A stretch of 64,000 nucleotides of DNA from Dyadobacter psychrotolerans (lineage in GTDB: Bacteria; Bacteroidota; Bacteroidia; Cytophagales; Spirosomataceae). The notes below the pieces were generated by a model, which saw only the letters and a program-made list of their open reading frames with translations, was not told the DNA's origin and did not search any database. Positions 1 through 8,576 of the stretch are shown here, in pieces (position 1 is the stretch's first letter; the number at the start of each line of letters is the position of its first letter). The DNA is taken from the NCBI RefSeq assembly GCF_004349265.1, contig NZ_SMFL01000003.1, forward strand, positions 744,001-808,000. The letters run 5' to 3'. The translations under genes and the position numbers were made by a program.

Positions 1-142
1 GTAGATACATACAAGACTTTATTGATTATTTTTTTATTTACTGAAAACCATAGTAATAAATGGCATAAACGGGCTGGTTGAAAAAGGTCATAATTCGATG
101 TGACCTTGCCCGGTAAATGCTGTATGATTGTTGAAGATTATT

Positions 143-150
143 TATATTTG
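143..150 (+). promoter_or_regulatory. Candidate Bacteroidota -7 promoter element
   Basis: TATATTTG fits the Bacteroidota sigma-A -7 consensus TAnnTTTG and lies 18 bases before the ATG at 169, so a short leader is expected. No TTG stands at the usual 17-21 base spacing upstream. The rest of bases 1-168 is AT-rich, with no other feature seen. Confidence 0.45.
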
Positions 151-168
151 TTTTAAAGCACACATGCG

Positions 169-582
169 ATGAAAGAAAAAGGAAGAATCAGCAATCTTGA
201 AGAAGTGGTTACCGAAGTTTTAATTCGCCTGGACCGTCTGGAACATGGACAGAAAGAACTTATTTCTGGCCAGTCCGAACTCATGGAAGGCCAGGCCAGG
301 CAGGAAAAACGGATGGACACCCTTGAGATACAAATGCTTGAACTTGCCAGGAATCAAATCCAGCTTAGTGACAGGCAAAGTGATTTGCAAAACAGCATGA
401 TTGACCTGATACAGATTGTCAAACAAAATTCACTTGATATAGAGGATATTAAATCTACTATGTCTACCAAAGAAGGTCTGAACAATTTATTTGAAGCCAT
501 GATGAACCGATTTGACAAGGCGGATATCAGAATGGACTCGATGCAGGAAGAGATTAATCAGTTAAAAAGCAGGCTCCATTAG
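169..582 (+). CDS. Small coiled-coil protein of unknown function
   Basis: A 137-residue soluble protein that I do not recognise. It has no signal peptide or membrane segment. From about residue 8 to the end it is rich in Leu, Glu, Gln, Asp and Lys with heptad-like spacing, interrupted near residue 100 by a less regular stretch (STKEGLNNLF), so a long, probably oligomeric coiled coil is expected. It stands alone: the next gene, ispF, begins 109 bases later. A structural or scaffold role would be inference only. Coding is supported by the candidate promoter upstream and by the consistent amphipathic pattern. Confidence 0.6.
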   Translation: MKEKGRISNLEEVVTEVLIRLDRLEHGQKELISGQSELMEGQARQEKRMDTLEIQMLELARNQIQLSDRQSDLQNSMIDLIQIVKQNSLDIEDIKSTMSTKEGLNNLFEAMMNRFDKADIRMDSMQEEINQLKSRLH

Positions 583-691
583 ACTATCTGGTTGCTTACG
601 GACGCCATTAACTTCACATTTACCTCCGGACTTGCCATTTTAACATACAATCGCCAACTTGCGGATCAGGTTTTCATTTTAAAATTCAGAC

Positions 692-1192
692 ATGTTTCCC
701 TTCCGCATCGGACAAGGCTACGACGTACATCAAATGGTAGAAGGCCGGCCTTTTTGGCTTGGCGGCATTTTAATTCCCCACACACACGGCGCAAAAGGGC
801 ACTCGGATGCCGATGTGGTTTGCCATGTACTTTGTGACGCGCTGCTCGGAGCTGCCAACATGCGTAACATCGGTTATCATTTTTCAGATAAAGATCCGCA
901 GTGGAAAGGTGTCGACAGTAAACTACTTCTTACAAAAGTATTGGAAATGGTTCGTGAAAAAGGTTTTGAGGTGGGCAATGTGGATGTTACCATTGTTTTG
1001 CAAAACCCGAAACTAAACCCGCACATTCCGGAAATGAAAACCTGTCTTTCACAGGTCATGCATGTCTTAGAAGACGATATTTCGATTAAGGCTACAACCT
1101 CAGAGCACCTGGGTTTTGTTGGCCGGGAAGAAGGAATTGCTGCCCACTGCGTTGCACTTATTTACAAACCTGGCGCATCTTTCCAAAAATGA
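692..1192 (+). CDS. ispF: 2-C-methyl-D-erythritol 2,4-cyclodiphosphate synthase
   Basis: IspF converts CDP-methylerythritol 2-phosphate to the cyclic diphosphate in the MEP (non-mevalonate) isoprenoid pathway, in the cytosol as a trimer. The 166 residues match the usual family length. The metal-binding start GYDVH (D11, H13), the block HSDADVVCH (H37, D39, H45) and the C-terminal signature TTSEHLGFVGREEGIA are all present. The ATG at 692 places the first strand (FRIGQGYDVH) exactly where the family starts. No other MEP gene is adjacent. The next gene begins 29 bases downstream on the same strand and could be cotranscribed, with no functional link evident. Confidence 0.96.
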   Translation: MFPFRIGQGYDVHQMVEGRPFWLGGILIPHTHGAKGHSDADVVCHVLCDALLGAANMRNIGYHFSDKDPQWKGVDSKLLLTKVLEMVREKGFEVGNVDVTIVLQNPKLNPHIPEMKTCLSQVMHVLEDDISIKATTSEHLGFVGREEGIAAHCVALIYKPGASFQK

Positions 1193-1221
1193 CCCTGATT
1201 GTACACTCTTAACAACCATAG

Positions 1222-2358
1222 ATGAAACGTTTACTTCTACCCGTATTTGCCCTGATACTTGGTGCAGCCGCTCATGTCTTTGCTCAGGATCCGTCCACAA
1301 TAACACAGCCGCTTGGTTTCGAGGAGTATGACCCTATTTCAACTTTAAAGGTTGAGGAACATCCTTTAAGGAGAGCAAAGTTTCCATTTATAGATGTGCA
1401 CAATCATCAGTATCAGATGCCAACGCAGGATTTGAAAGGTCTGGTTGCCATTATGGATAGCCTGAATATGGGAATTATGGTCAATCTGAGCGGACGTGGC
1501 GGAAGTCAGGAGTGGAGCGAGGGAACGGCTACTTTAAAAGGTTCATTGGAAAATGTTGCCAAAAACGAACCAAAACGAATTGCCATTTTCACAAACCTTC
1601 AGTTTAAAGGTTTTGGAGAAAAAGACTGGACGTCAAAAGCAGTAAAACAACTGGAAGATGATGTAAAAATGGGAGCCAAAGGACTTAAAATTTACAAAAG
1701 TCTTGGTTTCAGCGGGATTAAAGATGACAAAGGAAACCGCGTTGCCGTGAGTGATCCGCGGTTGCAGCCGATCTGGCAAAAGTGCGGACAGCTTGGCGTT
1801 CCCGTTTTGATACATACGGCCGATGTACCTTCTTTCTGGGACCCGATGGACCGTTACAACGAACGCTGGCTGGAACTAAAAACACATCCCGGCCGTCGCC
1901 GCAGCTTGAATGATCCGGTTTCTTTCGATTCTCTGATAGCAGAACAACATCATGTTTTCAGAATTAATCCAAAAACGACTTTTATCAATGCACACATGGG
2001 CTGGTATCCCAACAACCTGAAAAAGCTTGACAGCCTGATGACGGTTTTTCCAAATATGTATGTTGAAATCGGTGCTGTAATTGCAGAACTGGGCCGCCAG
2101 CCGAGAGCGGCTAAAAAGTTTTTTGACAAATATCAGGATCGTGTTTTGTTCGGTAAAGACAGCTGGGTTCCTGCCGAATATTCAACCTATTTCCGGGTGC
2201 TTGAAACAGAAGATGAATATTTCCCCTATCACAAAAAATACCACGCGTTCTGGCGAATGTACGGAATGGGGCTTTCCGATGAGGTTTTGAAAAAATTATA
2301 TTACAAAAATGCGTTGAGAATTATTCCGGGATTGGACAAGAGTTTATTTCCGAAATGA
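1222..2358 (+). CDS. Secreted amidohydrolase-family (TIM-barrel) protein
   Basis: A 378-residue protein with a signal peptide (basic start, hydrophobic core, cleavage probably after VFA near residue 22), so it is periplasmic or exported. The mature part looks like Amidohydrolase_2: FIDVHNHQ near residue 54 supplies the HxH metal pair, LIHTAD and FINAHMGW supply further histidines, and LFGKDSW is the expected late acidic strand. Members include decarboxylases and lactonases acting on sugar or aromatic substrates; nothing visible fixes the substrate. It follows ispF by 29 bases and ends before a strong bidirectional terminator. Confidence 0.82.
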   Translation: MKRLLLPVFALILGAAAHVFAQDPSTITQPLGFEEYDPISTLKVEEHPLRRAKFPFIDVHNHQYQMPTQDLKGLVAIMDSLNMGIMVNLSGRGGSQEWSEGTATLKGSLENVAKNEPKRIAIFTNLQFKGFGEKDWTSKAVKQLEDDVKMGAKGLKIYKSLGFSGIKDDKGNRVAVSDPRLQPIWQKCGQLGVPVLIHTADVPSFWDPMDRYNERWLELKTHPGRRRSLNDPVSFDSLIAEQHHVFRINPKTTFINAHMGWYPNNLKKLDSLMTVFPNMYVEIGAVIAELGRQPRAAKKFFDKYQDRVLFGKDSWVPAEYSTYFRVLETEDEYFPYHKKYHAFWRMYGMGLSDEVLKKLYYKNALRIIPGLDKSLFPK

Positions 2359-2373
2359 GGTGATTTCAGCACG

Positions 2374-2408
2374 TTATCCTGTTCATATTCCATAAATGAA
2401 CAGGATAA
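2374..2408. terminator. Bidirectional intrinsic terminator
   Basis: A perfect 13-bp stem (TTATCCTGTTCAT with its complement) and a 9-base loop sit between the convergent amidohydrolase and TPR genes. The flanks GTGATTT and AAATCAC extend the pairing. It probably ends both transcripts. Confidence 0.75.
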
Positions 2409-2410
2409 AA

Positions 2411-3529
2411 TCACTTAAACCCCTTCGCCTCCCGAATTACCGATTTATACTCCGCTTTTTCCAAAACCTTTTTATAATATTCCTTGGCCTTCGCCTTATT
2501 ACCGGCACGGTTTGCGATTCTTGCAAGCCCTGCATAGGCCATGGCGTAGTATTCTTTGGTATACTGATCATCGTGTGGTGTTTTCAGGGCGAGCAGATAT
2601 TCCTTCTGAGCGGCTGCGTCATTCTTGGCATCCTTTTCAAAAACAATTCCCTGAAAAGTATGTAATGCAAGCGGGAAAAATCCGTTAGGAAAACGTTTCA
2701 ATGTATTGATGTATTTAGCAGCTCCGTCATAATTCCCGGATAGAAGTAAAGCTTCCGTATTCCTCATCACATAAACCGGATTTTTAGGATAAAGGCCCGC
2801 TAGTTTTTCGGTGTAAACAGCTGCCTTTTCAGGTTTTGATTCGTATTTCAGATAAATATGGGCCAGATAATAACAGGATTCCGCTTTGGTAATGACTCCC
2901 AGCCTTGTGCCGGTATCAATTTGTTTTAGTCCCAAGGCCTTGTCACCGTCTTTGAAAAACAGCATCAGCGGTTTCACCATCGGATGCAATTCCGGGTACA
3001 GTTCCACGTAATAATTATACATGCCTGATGTAAAATAGAACTCAGGATTTTTATTCATTAAATTCATCCCTTCACTGAACGCATTGTAGGCTTTCTTACC
3101 TTCTCCGGCGGCATTCATCATTTCACCTCTGTAATTGTACATCATGGCCATATATCCCCGGGCTACCATGGTGTAAAACACTGCTTCCGGATCAGAACTG
3201 TTTTTGCCAAATTTTTTATTGATGGCTTCCAGACAAAGATTGAGTTTTTGGATGTATTCCTTCGACTTGGCCGGATGATCTTTTATCGGCAGATATTTCC
3301 AGTAAAGAATAAAGGAATCGAGAATGAGTGTAACAGGATGATTCGGATATTTTTTCTCAACCTGATTGATAATCAGATCGGCATCATCAAATTCATAATT
3401 ATAAATATTATCCAGTGCACTCTGAACGGTTTTGATCGTTGCAGGATCATTCAGCACTTGTGCTTTTGTAAAAAATGGGAAAGAAAGAAGAAGAAGAACA
3501 GTAAAAAAAACGCTTTTAATATATTTCAT
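2411..3529 (-). CDS. Secreted tetratricopeptide-repeat protein
   Basis: 372 residues with a clear signal peptide (hydrophobic VFFTVLLLLSFPFF, cleavage probably near KAQ at residue 24). The rest is helical and repeat-like: GLARIANRAGNKAKAKEYYKK near the C-terminus fits a TPR helix pair, and earlier segments (GEGKKAYNAFSEG, YYLAHIYLKYESKPEKAA) follow the same alternation. It is probably a periplasmic or outer-membrane-associated protein-protein interaction scaffold, with no enzymatic motif. It is divergent from the M16 peptidase at 3674 and convergent with the amidohydrolase. Its specific role is unknown. Confidence 0.75.
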   Translation of the reverse strand: MKYIKSVFFTVLLLLSFPFFTKAQVLNDPATIKTVQSALDNIYNYEFDDADLIINQVEKKYPNHPVTLILDSFILYWKYLPIKDHPAKSKEYIQKLNLCLEAINKKFGKNSSDPEAVFYTMVARGYMAMMYNYRGEMMNAAGEGKKAYNAFSEGMNLMNKNPEFYFTSGMYNYYVELYPELHPMVKPLMLFFKDGDKALGLKQIDTGTRLGVITKAESCYYLAHIYLKYESKPEKAAVYTEKLAGLYPKNPVYVMRNTEALLLSGNYDGAAKYINTLKRFPNGFFPLALHTFQGIVFEKDAKNDAAAQKEYLLALKTPHDDQYTKEYYAMAYAGLARIANRAGNKAKAKEYYKKVLEKAEYKSVIREAKGFK

Positions 3530-3673
3530 GGCTTTGACTAAAAATCGAATTGGTTTGGTGGAATCCCACCGGAACAGTAGCTTTGTTTATAACCCTTAAA
3601 TAGACAACGTGGTTTCGGCAACGCAGTATATTTATGGTTCCCGGAATTTTACAATAATTATTGATTCTACAAT

Positions 3674-4912
3674 ATGATTCGTTACGAGCAATTTACGCTG
3701 GATAATGGCCTGAAAGTTTTTGTGCATGAAGATTTTTCGACCCCGATGGCAGCGGTTAATATTTTATATAATGTAGGTTCCCGGGACGAAGATGAAGAAC
3801 GTACCGGTTTTGCCCACCTTTTTGAACACCTTATGTTTGGTGGTTCAAAAAACATTCCAAGTTACGATATTCCCGTTCAGAACGTAGGTGGGGAAAATAA
3901 TGCCTTTACTTCGCCCGACATCACCAATTATTATATCACATTACCTGCAGATAATGTGGAAACGGCCTTCTGGCTCGAATCAGACCGGATGCTTAGTCTT
4001 TCATTTGATCCGAATGTACTGGAAGTTCAGCGTAAGGTAGTGATTGAAGAATTTAAGCAGCGTTACCTCAACCAGCCTTATGGTGACATGTGGCTGAAAT
4101 TACGGCCGCTTGCCTATCAGACGCATCCATACCGCTGGGCAACGATTGGTAAAGATATTGGTCACATCGAACGTGCAACTATGGATGACGTGCAGGATTT
4201 CTTCTTCCGTTTTTACCGCCCGAATAACGCGGTGATGGTGGTAGCAGGAGCCGTAAAATTTAATAAGGTTAAAGAACTGGTAAAAAAATGGTTTGATGCA
4301 ATTCCTGCGGGAGCACCTTACGTACGGAATCTGCCAAAAGAACCGGTTCAGACGGAAGCCCGATATCTGGAAACTTCTGCTGCGGTGCCTCTGAATTCAT
4401 TAATCAAAGTTTTTCACACACAGGGAAAATATGAAGACGGTTTTTATGCTACTGATTTGGTAAGTGACATTTTGGGAAGAGGTAAATCTTCCCGTTTGTA
4501 CCAATCACTGCTGAAAGACCGGCCGATTTTTAACAGCATCAGTGCCAGCGTAACTTCGTCACTAGATCCGGGCCTACTTTTGATTAAAGGGAACTTAAAT
4601 CCCGGAGTGACTTTGGAAGAAGCGGATAATGCGGTTAATGAACTTCTTTTGGAAATTACCCAAAATGGAGCAACAGAAGAGGAAGTGACAAAAGTTAAGA
4701 ATCAAACCGAAGCAACTCTGGCATTTTCAGAAGTGGAATTGCTGAACCGCGCCATGAATCTCGCTTTCGCTGCCAACGCCGGCAATGCCGAATGGGCAAA
4801 TGATGATGCCGAAATAATCAGGAATCTTACACGTGAAGAAATTAATGACGCTGCCAAAAATGTGCTGAGACCAGAGAATGCTTCGACGCTGTTTTACCGG
4901 GCGGAGGCGTAA
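3674..4912 (+). CDS. M16 family zinc metallopeptidase
   Basis: 412 residues of an inverzincin peptidase, related to the mitochondrial processing peptidase beta subunit and pitrilysin. The zinc motif HLFEH is at residues 48-52, with the conserved downstream glutamate at 125/126 (VVIEEFKQR), so the catalytic site looks intact. The substrate-binding block NAFTSPDITNYY follows the zinc helix, and the second, non-catalytic M16 half covers roughly residues 190-410. No signal peptide is visible from the ATG at 3674, so the protein may be cytosolic. A second M16 gene of similar size lies at 6066-7355 on the other strand. Confidence 0.9.
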   Translation: MIRYEQFTLDNGLKVFVHEDFSTPMAAVNILYNVGSRDEDEERTGFAHLFEHLMFGGSKNIPSYDIPVQNVGGENNAFTSPDITNYYITLPADNVETAFWLESDRMLSLSFDPNVLEVQRKVVIEEFKQRYLNQPYGDMWLKLRPLAYQTHPYRWATIGKDIGHIERATMDDVQDFFFRFYRPNNAVMVVAGAVKFNKVKELVKKWFDAIPAGAPYVRNLPKEPVQTEARYLETSAAVPLNSLIKVFHTQGKYEDGFYATDLVSDILGRGKSSRLYQSLLKDRPIFNSISASVTSSLDPGLLLIKGNLNPGVTLEEADNAVNELLLEITQNGATEEEVTKVKNQTEATLAFSEVELLNRAMNLAFAANAGNAEWANDDAEIIRNLTREEINDAAKNVLRPENASTLFYRAEA

Positions 4913-4920
4913 ATTTTGCT

Positions 4921-4960
4921 GGCTGGTGTAACTTATAAAAAGGGTTGCACCAGCCATATT
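4921..4960. terminator. Intrinsic terminator between convergent genes
   Basis: GGCTGGTGTAAC pairs with GTTGCACCAGCC over 12 bp with one G-U, with an 11-base AT-rich loop. ATATTTT follows on the plus strand and AAAATTT precedes it, so it may work both ways for the M16 gene and the propeller gene. Confidence 0.7.
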
Positions 4961-4984
4961 TTGATCTGAAATTACACCTTTACT

Positions 4985-5935
4985 TTAATCAAATTTCAGT
5001 TCGAATTGAGAAGACAAATACACCCTAACCTCCGGATGCATGGTGTAAAGCCGAAATTGTTCACCGTCATTGACTACAATCCCACTTGATGTATTTTCTT
5101 TCCAAATCGGGTTGCCAGAATATTTTTTCCAGTGTATCAAATCTTTTGACACAGCAATGTTCGTTGTCCATTCCCGCCAGTCTTTAAATGCAGAAGCGTG
5201 ATAATATGCATAATAAAAGCCTTTGTGTTTAATTACCTGGTTGAAGGCAACCGCAAACTGATCATATTTTTCCGGTCCGCAGTTGAGTACCGGTTCGTCC
5301 TGTACATGCTTCCACACTTTCAGATCTTTGGAAGTGGCAAGCCAAACAGCAGCATCATTTCGCTCATAGAATAAATTCCAGGTATCTCCTTCTTTCCAGA
5401 CAGCCGGCGTTCCGTAAGGTCCGGCAGAAATCGGCTTTCCATTTGTCATTCTGATATCCAAAGCACCCTGATCTTTCCAGCTGATACGATCCGTCGACGT
5501 TAGCAAATGGGCAGAGTCTCCCCTGCTTTCGGCGAACATGTAATACGTTTTGTCTTCTTTAAGTACAAACACATCCTCAACCCAAATTGATTTATGAATT
5601 GGATTACCTGCATATCGGGTCCATTTGAATCCGTCGGGAGAAGTTGCCAGGCCAAGGTATTTTATTTGTTTGCCCGTTTTTTGAGTATAACCTGTATACC
5701 AGAGATAATAAGTGCTGTCCTCCCGAAGAATAAATCCCCGCTCTCTGATCTTTTCATCCCAAAGCGTTGAGTCTGGTGAACCTTTAAAAACCGGGTTTTT
5801 GTCGTAAGATTTAAAGTTTACCAGGTCCGCCGGAAAAGGCAGGCTATCCCACGCAGTTTTGGTGGATTTTTGCCCTGAAGACTTAGAGCCCGCTACAAAA
5901 GCAGCAAGTAAAAGCGGAAGAATATATTTGATCAT
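4985..5935 (-). CDS. Secreted beta-propeller glycosidase-like protein
   Basis: 316 residues with an N-terminal signal (hydrophobic ILPLLLAAFVAGS, cleavage near SSGQ). The mature part repeats the blade pattern of GH43/GH32-type five-bladed propellers: YYLWYTGY, YYMFAESRG, WNLFYERND and FYYAYYHASA strands alternate with 'SxDxxxW' turns (SPDGFKW, STDRISW, SKDLKVW, SKDLIHW). Candidate acidic residues lie in WVEDVFV and the YERND segment, but I cannot assign the catalytic triad. It likely acts on, or binds, a plant or algal oligosaccharide outside the cytoplasm. It stands alone between the two M16 peptidases with a terminator on each side. Confidence 0.72.
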   Translation of the reverse strand: MIKYILPLLLAAFVAGSKSSGQKSTKTAWDSLPFPADLVNFKSYDKNPVFKGSPDSTLWDEKIRERGFILREDSTYYLWYTGYTQKTGKQIKYLGLATSPDGFKWTRYAGNPIHKSIWVEDVFVLKEDKTYYMFAESRGDSAHLLTSTDRISWKDQGALDIRMTNGKPISAGPYGTPAVWKEGDTWNLFYERNDAAVWLATSKDLKVWKHVQDEPVLNCGPEKYDQFAVAFNQVIKHKGFYYAYYHASAFKDWREWTTNIAVSKDLIHWKKYSGNPIWKENTSSGIVVNDGEQFRLYTMHPEVRVYLSSQFELKFD

Positions 5936-6004
5936 AAAATTTTTGATACGATATATTTTATACTATCAGGATCTGTAAAACGGCTATTTAAGATTTTGAT
6001 ATAA

Positions 6005-6048
6005 ACAAAAAAACCTGAGAACTCCGCCGTTACGGTATTCTCAGGTTT
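6005..6048 (-). terminator. Intrinsic terminator after the second M16 gene
   Basis: A perfect 11-bp stem (AAACCTGAGAA with its complement) at 6011-6021 and 6038-6048 is followed on the minus strand by a run of five T and further T-rich sequence, directly after the stop codon of the gene at 6066. Confidence 0.8.
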
Positions 6049-6065
6049 GATTTCAAAAACTTATT

Positions 6066-7355
6066 TTATTCGGGCAAAAATGTCAGATAACTGAAATTTT
6101 GAGGATTGAACATTTCCTGTGCAATGTCCTGCAATTGAACAGATGTAATATCATGAATTTCTGAAAATATTTCAGGAAGCGTGTCCACCTTTCCGGTATC
6201 AAGCAGGCTTTTGGCCATCATCAGCATAAAGCTCATGTTGCTTTCCTCAGACATCGCCAGCTGGCCCATAAGCTGAACCTTCGTCTGGTGAAGCTGAATG
6301 GTGGTAAGTGGCACTTCTCTTACCTTTTTTAACTCCTTGTTAATTAAAGCAATACTTTTGGTCAACTGGCGCGGTTCTGTACCAAAGAAGATCCCCATAA
6401 AACCCGTATCCAGGTAAGGCGTATAATTTCCTTCTATTGAATATACATATCCGTTTTTTTCACGCAGCGAGAGATTGAACCTGGAATTCATTCCCGGACC
6501 GCCCAATAAATTCATCAGCATAAAAAACGGCAGTCTTTTATCATCTGACAAGGCGTATGAAGGCTGCCCCATTGCGCACTGTGCCTGAGAAATTGAACGC
6601 TCCTTTTGCTGTATGATCGGTAAATACAAACCCGGAGCAGTCCGTTCGCGCGATGTTGTTTTTTGAGGTATATCTCCCAGATACTTCTCGGCAATTCTGA
6701 TCACTTTGGCAAAAGGCAAACGGCTTACGGAAGAAACCACGATCCTTTCCGTATCAATATTGTCATTTATAAAGTTACGAAGGTGCTCCCTGTCAAAGGA
6801 GTTAACGGTTTGAGCCGTTCCCAGTATGTTACTTCCCAGCGAGTGATTTGCAAAAACCAGCTGATCAAAATCGTCCTGGATGGCATCTTCCGGAGAATCC
6901 ACGTACATGGACATTTCTTCCAGAATCACATTTTTTTCTCTTTCAATCTGTTTATCGGGAAAGACTGAATGAAATGTAATGTCAGCCAGCAATTCAAGTG
7001 CTTTATCAAAATGATCATCCAGGACGGAGGCATGGAAACAGATTTTCTCCTTTGTGGTATATGCATTTAATTCCCCGCCGACATTTTCAAGACGGTTGAT
7101 GATATGAAAAGAACTTCTTTTTTCAGTTCCTTTAAACGCCATGTGCTCCCAAAAATGCGCAAGTCCCTGCTGATGCGGCAGCTCATCACGGCTCCCGATA
7201 TCCAGCATGATACCGCAATGGGCAATCTGAGTGTAAGGAACTTGTTTATGCGCAATACGAATTCCATTAGAAAGCGTACATAATTGATAATCTTCGGTGG
7301 GTGATAGTAAGCTTGCTTTTGAGTTTCCCTTTTTGCGAATATTATTTCTCTTCAT
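6066..7355 (-). CDS. M16 family zinc metallopeptidase
   Basis: 429 residues and a second M16 peptidase. The zinc motif is HFWEH near residue 67, followed by MAFKGTEKRSSFHI and the conserved acidic helix NVILEEMSMY, so the catalytic half is intact. ELNAYTTKEKICFHA and the glycine-rich LLGGPGMNSRFNLSLREKNG are hallmarks of the MPP/YmxG-like branch. It starts with a basic peptide (MKRNNIRKKGNSK) rather than a signal peptide, so it is probably cytosolic. It is divergent from the GT4 gene at 7446 and followed by a terminator. It differs clearly in sequence from the M16 gene at 3674, so the two are not a recent duplication. Confidence 0.9.
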   Translation of the reverse strand: MKRNNIRKKGNSKASLLSPTEDYQLCTLSNGIRIAHKQVPYTQIAHCGIMLDIGSRDELPHQQGLAHFWEHMAFKGTEKRSSFHIINRLENVGGELNAYTTKEKICFHASVLDDHFDKALELLADITFHSVFPDKQIEREKNVILEEMSMYVDSPEDAIQDDFDQLVFANHSLGSNILGTAQTVNSFDREHLRNFINDNIDTERIVVSSVSRLPFAKVIRIAEKYLGDIPQKTTSRERTAPGLYLPIIQQKERSISQAQCAMGQPSYALSDDKRLPFFMLMNLLGGPGMNSRFNLSLREKNGYVYSIEGNYTPYLDTGFMGIFFGTEPRQLTKSIALINKELKKVREVPLTTIQLHQTKVQLMGQLAMSEESNMSFMLMMAKSLLDTGKVDTLPEIFSEIHDITSVQLQDIAQEMFNPQNFSYLTFLPE

Positions 7356-7401
7356 TTCTTATTAACACAAAATACCCGCCAATAATTTTCGGCGATGTCC
7401 A

Positions 7402-7409
7402 CAAAATTA
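7402..7409 (-). promoter_or_regulatory. Candidate -7 element for the M16 gene
   Basis: On the minus strand this reads TAATTTTG, matching TAnnTTTG, about 47 bases upstream of the ATG at 7355. No good -33 TTG was found, so this is tentative. Confidence 0.3.
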
Positions 7410-7445
7410 CAGACTTTTGCCTGAAACCTTTGTATCATATCACTT

Positions 7446-8576
7446 ATGCGTATCGGATTTGATGCCAAAAGAGCTTTTGCTAACAAAACCGGACTCGGGA
7501 ATTACAGTCGATTTGTGCTTGAATCGCTCATACAGCACGAAAAAGCCAACGATTATTTTGCTTACACATCAAAAAGAGATTTTAAACTTTTTCCCGAATT
7601 CCCGCAGACTTCAATCGTTTCGCCGCTGTCTTTTCTTGATCGCAAACTTTCCGCTTACTGGAGGTATTCAACCATTACAAATCAGTTAAAAAATGATGGA
7701 ATCGACGTATTTCATGGTTTAAGCAATGAAATACCACAAGGTCTTTCCAAAGCGGGAATTGGGTCCGTTGTAACGATCCATGATCTTATTTTTGAAAAAT
7801 TACCCAGCCATTTTAAAGCCATAGACCGTGCTATTTATCGCCACAAATTCAGATCTGCCTGCGAAAGGGCTGATGCTGTTGTCGCTGTAAGTGAACAGAC
7901 AAAACGGGATTTAATTGAATTGTACAAGGTAGATAAACATAAAATAAAAGTCGTTTACCAGGACTGTAACCCGGTTTTTAACAAGCAGACCGATCCTGCT
8001 CAACGTGCAGAAATATGCAAACTATATGGCATAAACGGGCCATATGTGCTTTGTGTGGGAACACTGGAAGAACGCAAAAACCAACTACGATTAACAGAGG
8101 CTTTTGCAAAACTAAATAACAAGGAATTCAAACTTGTGCTGATTGGAAAACCAACTCATTACACGGAAAGTATCAGAGATTTTATCTCAAAAAACAAGCT
8201 TGAAAGCCAGGTTATTATTCTCCATAACGTCCCGACAGCACATTTGCCTGCTTTGTACCAGGAGGCGGAAGTATTTGCTTATTTATCAATTTATGAAGGT
8301 TTTGGAATTCCAATAGTGGAAGCACTGCACAGCGGTACTCCTGTCATTGCAGCCAAAGGTTCTTGTCTGGAAGAAGCGGGAGGCCCGGGCGGACTCTATG
8401 CCGATCCTTTAGATGTGGACGATATCAGAAACCAGCTGCAAATACTGATTTCTGATAAAGGGCTGAGACAGTCGCTTACCGATGCCGGTAAAATTCACGT
8501 CCAAAAATTTAGCGGGGAACATATTGCTGCCCGGCTTTCAGATATTTATAAAGAAGTAAAAAAGCAATACTCCTGA
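7446..8576 (+). CDS. Glycosyltransferase, GT4 (GT-B fold)
   Basis: 376 residues with the two-domain GT-B layout. The N-terminal half begins MRIGFDAKRAFANKTGLGNY, typical of GT4 mannosyl- or rhamnosyltransferases. The C-terminal half has the nucleotide-sugar site YEGFGIPIVEALHSGTPVIA, including the EX7E motif, and CVGTLEERKNQLRL as the family's linker strand. It is a cytosolic or membrane-peripheral enzyme transferring a sugar to a glycan or lipid carrier; donor and acceptor are not readable. Its stop codon abuts the stop codon of the convergent TPR gene with no base between. Confidence 0.9.
   Translation: MRIGFDAKRAFANKTGLGNYSRFVLESLIQHEKANDYFAYTSKRDFKLFPEFPQTSIVSPLSFLDRKLSAYWRYSTITNQLKNDGIDVFHGLSNEIPQGLSKAGIGSVVTIHDLIFEKLPSHFKAIDRAIYRHKFRSACERADAVVAVSEQTKRDLIELYKVDKHKIKVVYQDCNPVFNKQTDPAQRAEICKLYGINGPYVLCVGTLEERKNQLRLTEAFAKLNNKEFKLVLIGKPTHYTESIRDFISKNKLESQVIILHNVPTAHLPALYQEAEVFAYLSIYEGFGIPIVEALHSGTPVIAAKGSCLEEAGGPGGLYADPLDVDDIRNQLQILISDKGLRQSLTDAGKIHVQKFSGEHIAARLSDIYKEVKKQYS

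Noticed and set aside
61-8042. The 14-mer TGGCATAAACGGGC shared by 61-74 and a site near 8029
   Set aside because: The second copy is inside the GT4 coding region, no flanking similarity exists, and one 14-base match in 64 kb may be chance.
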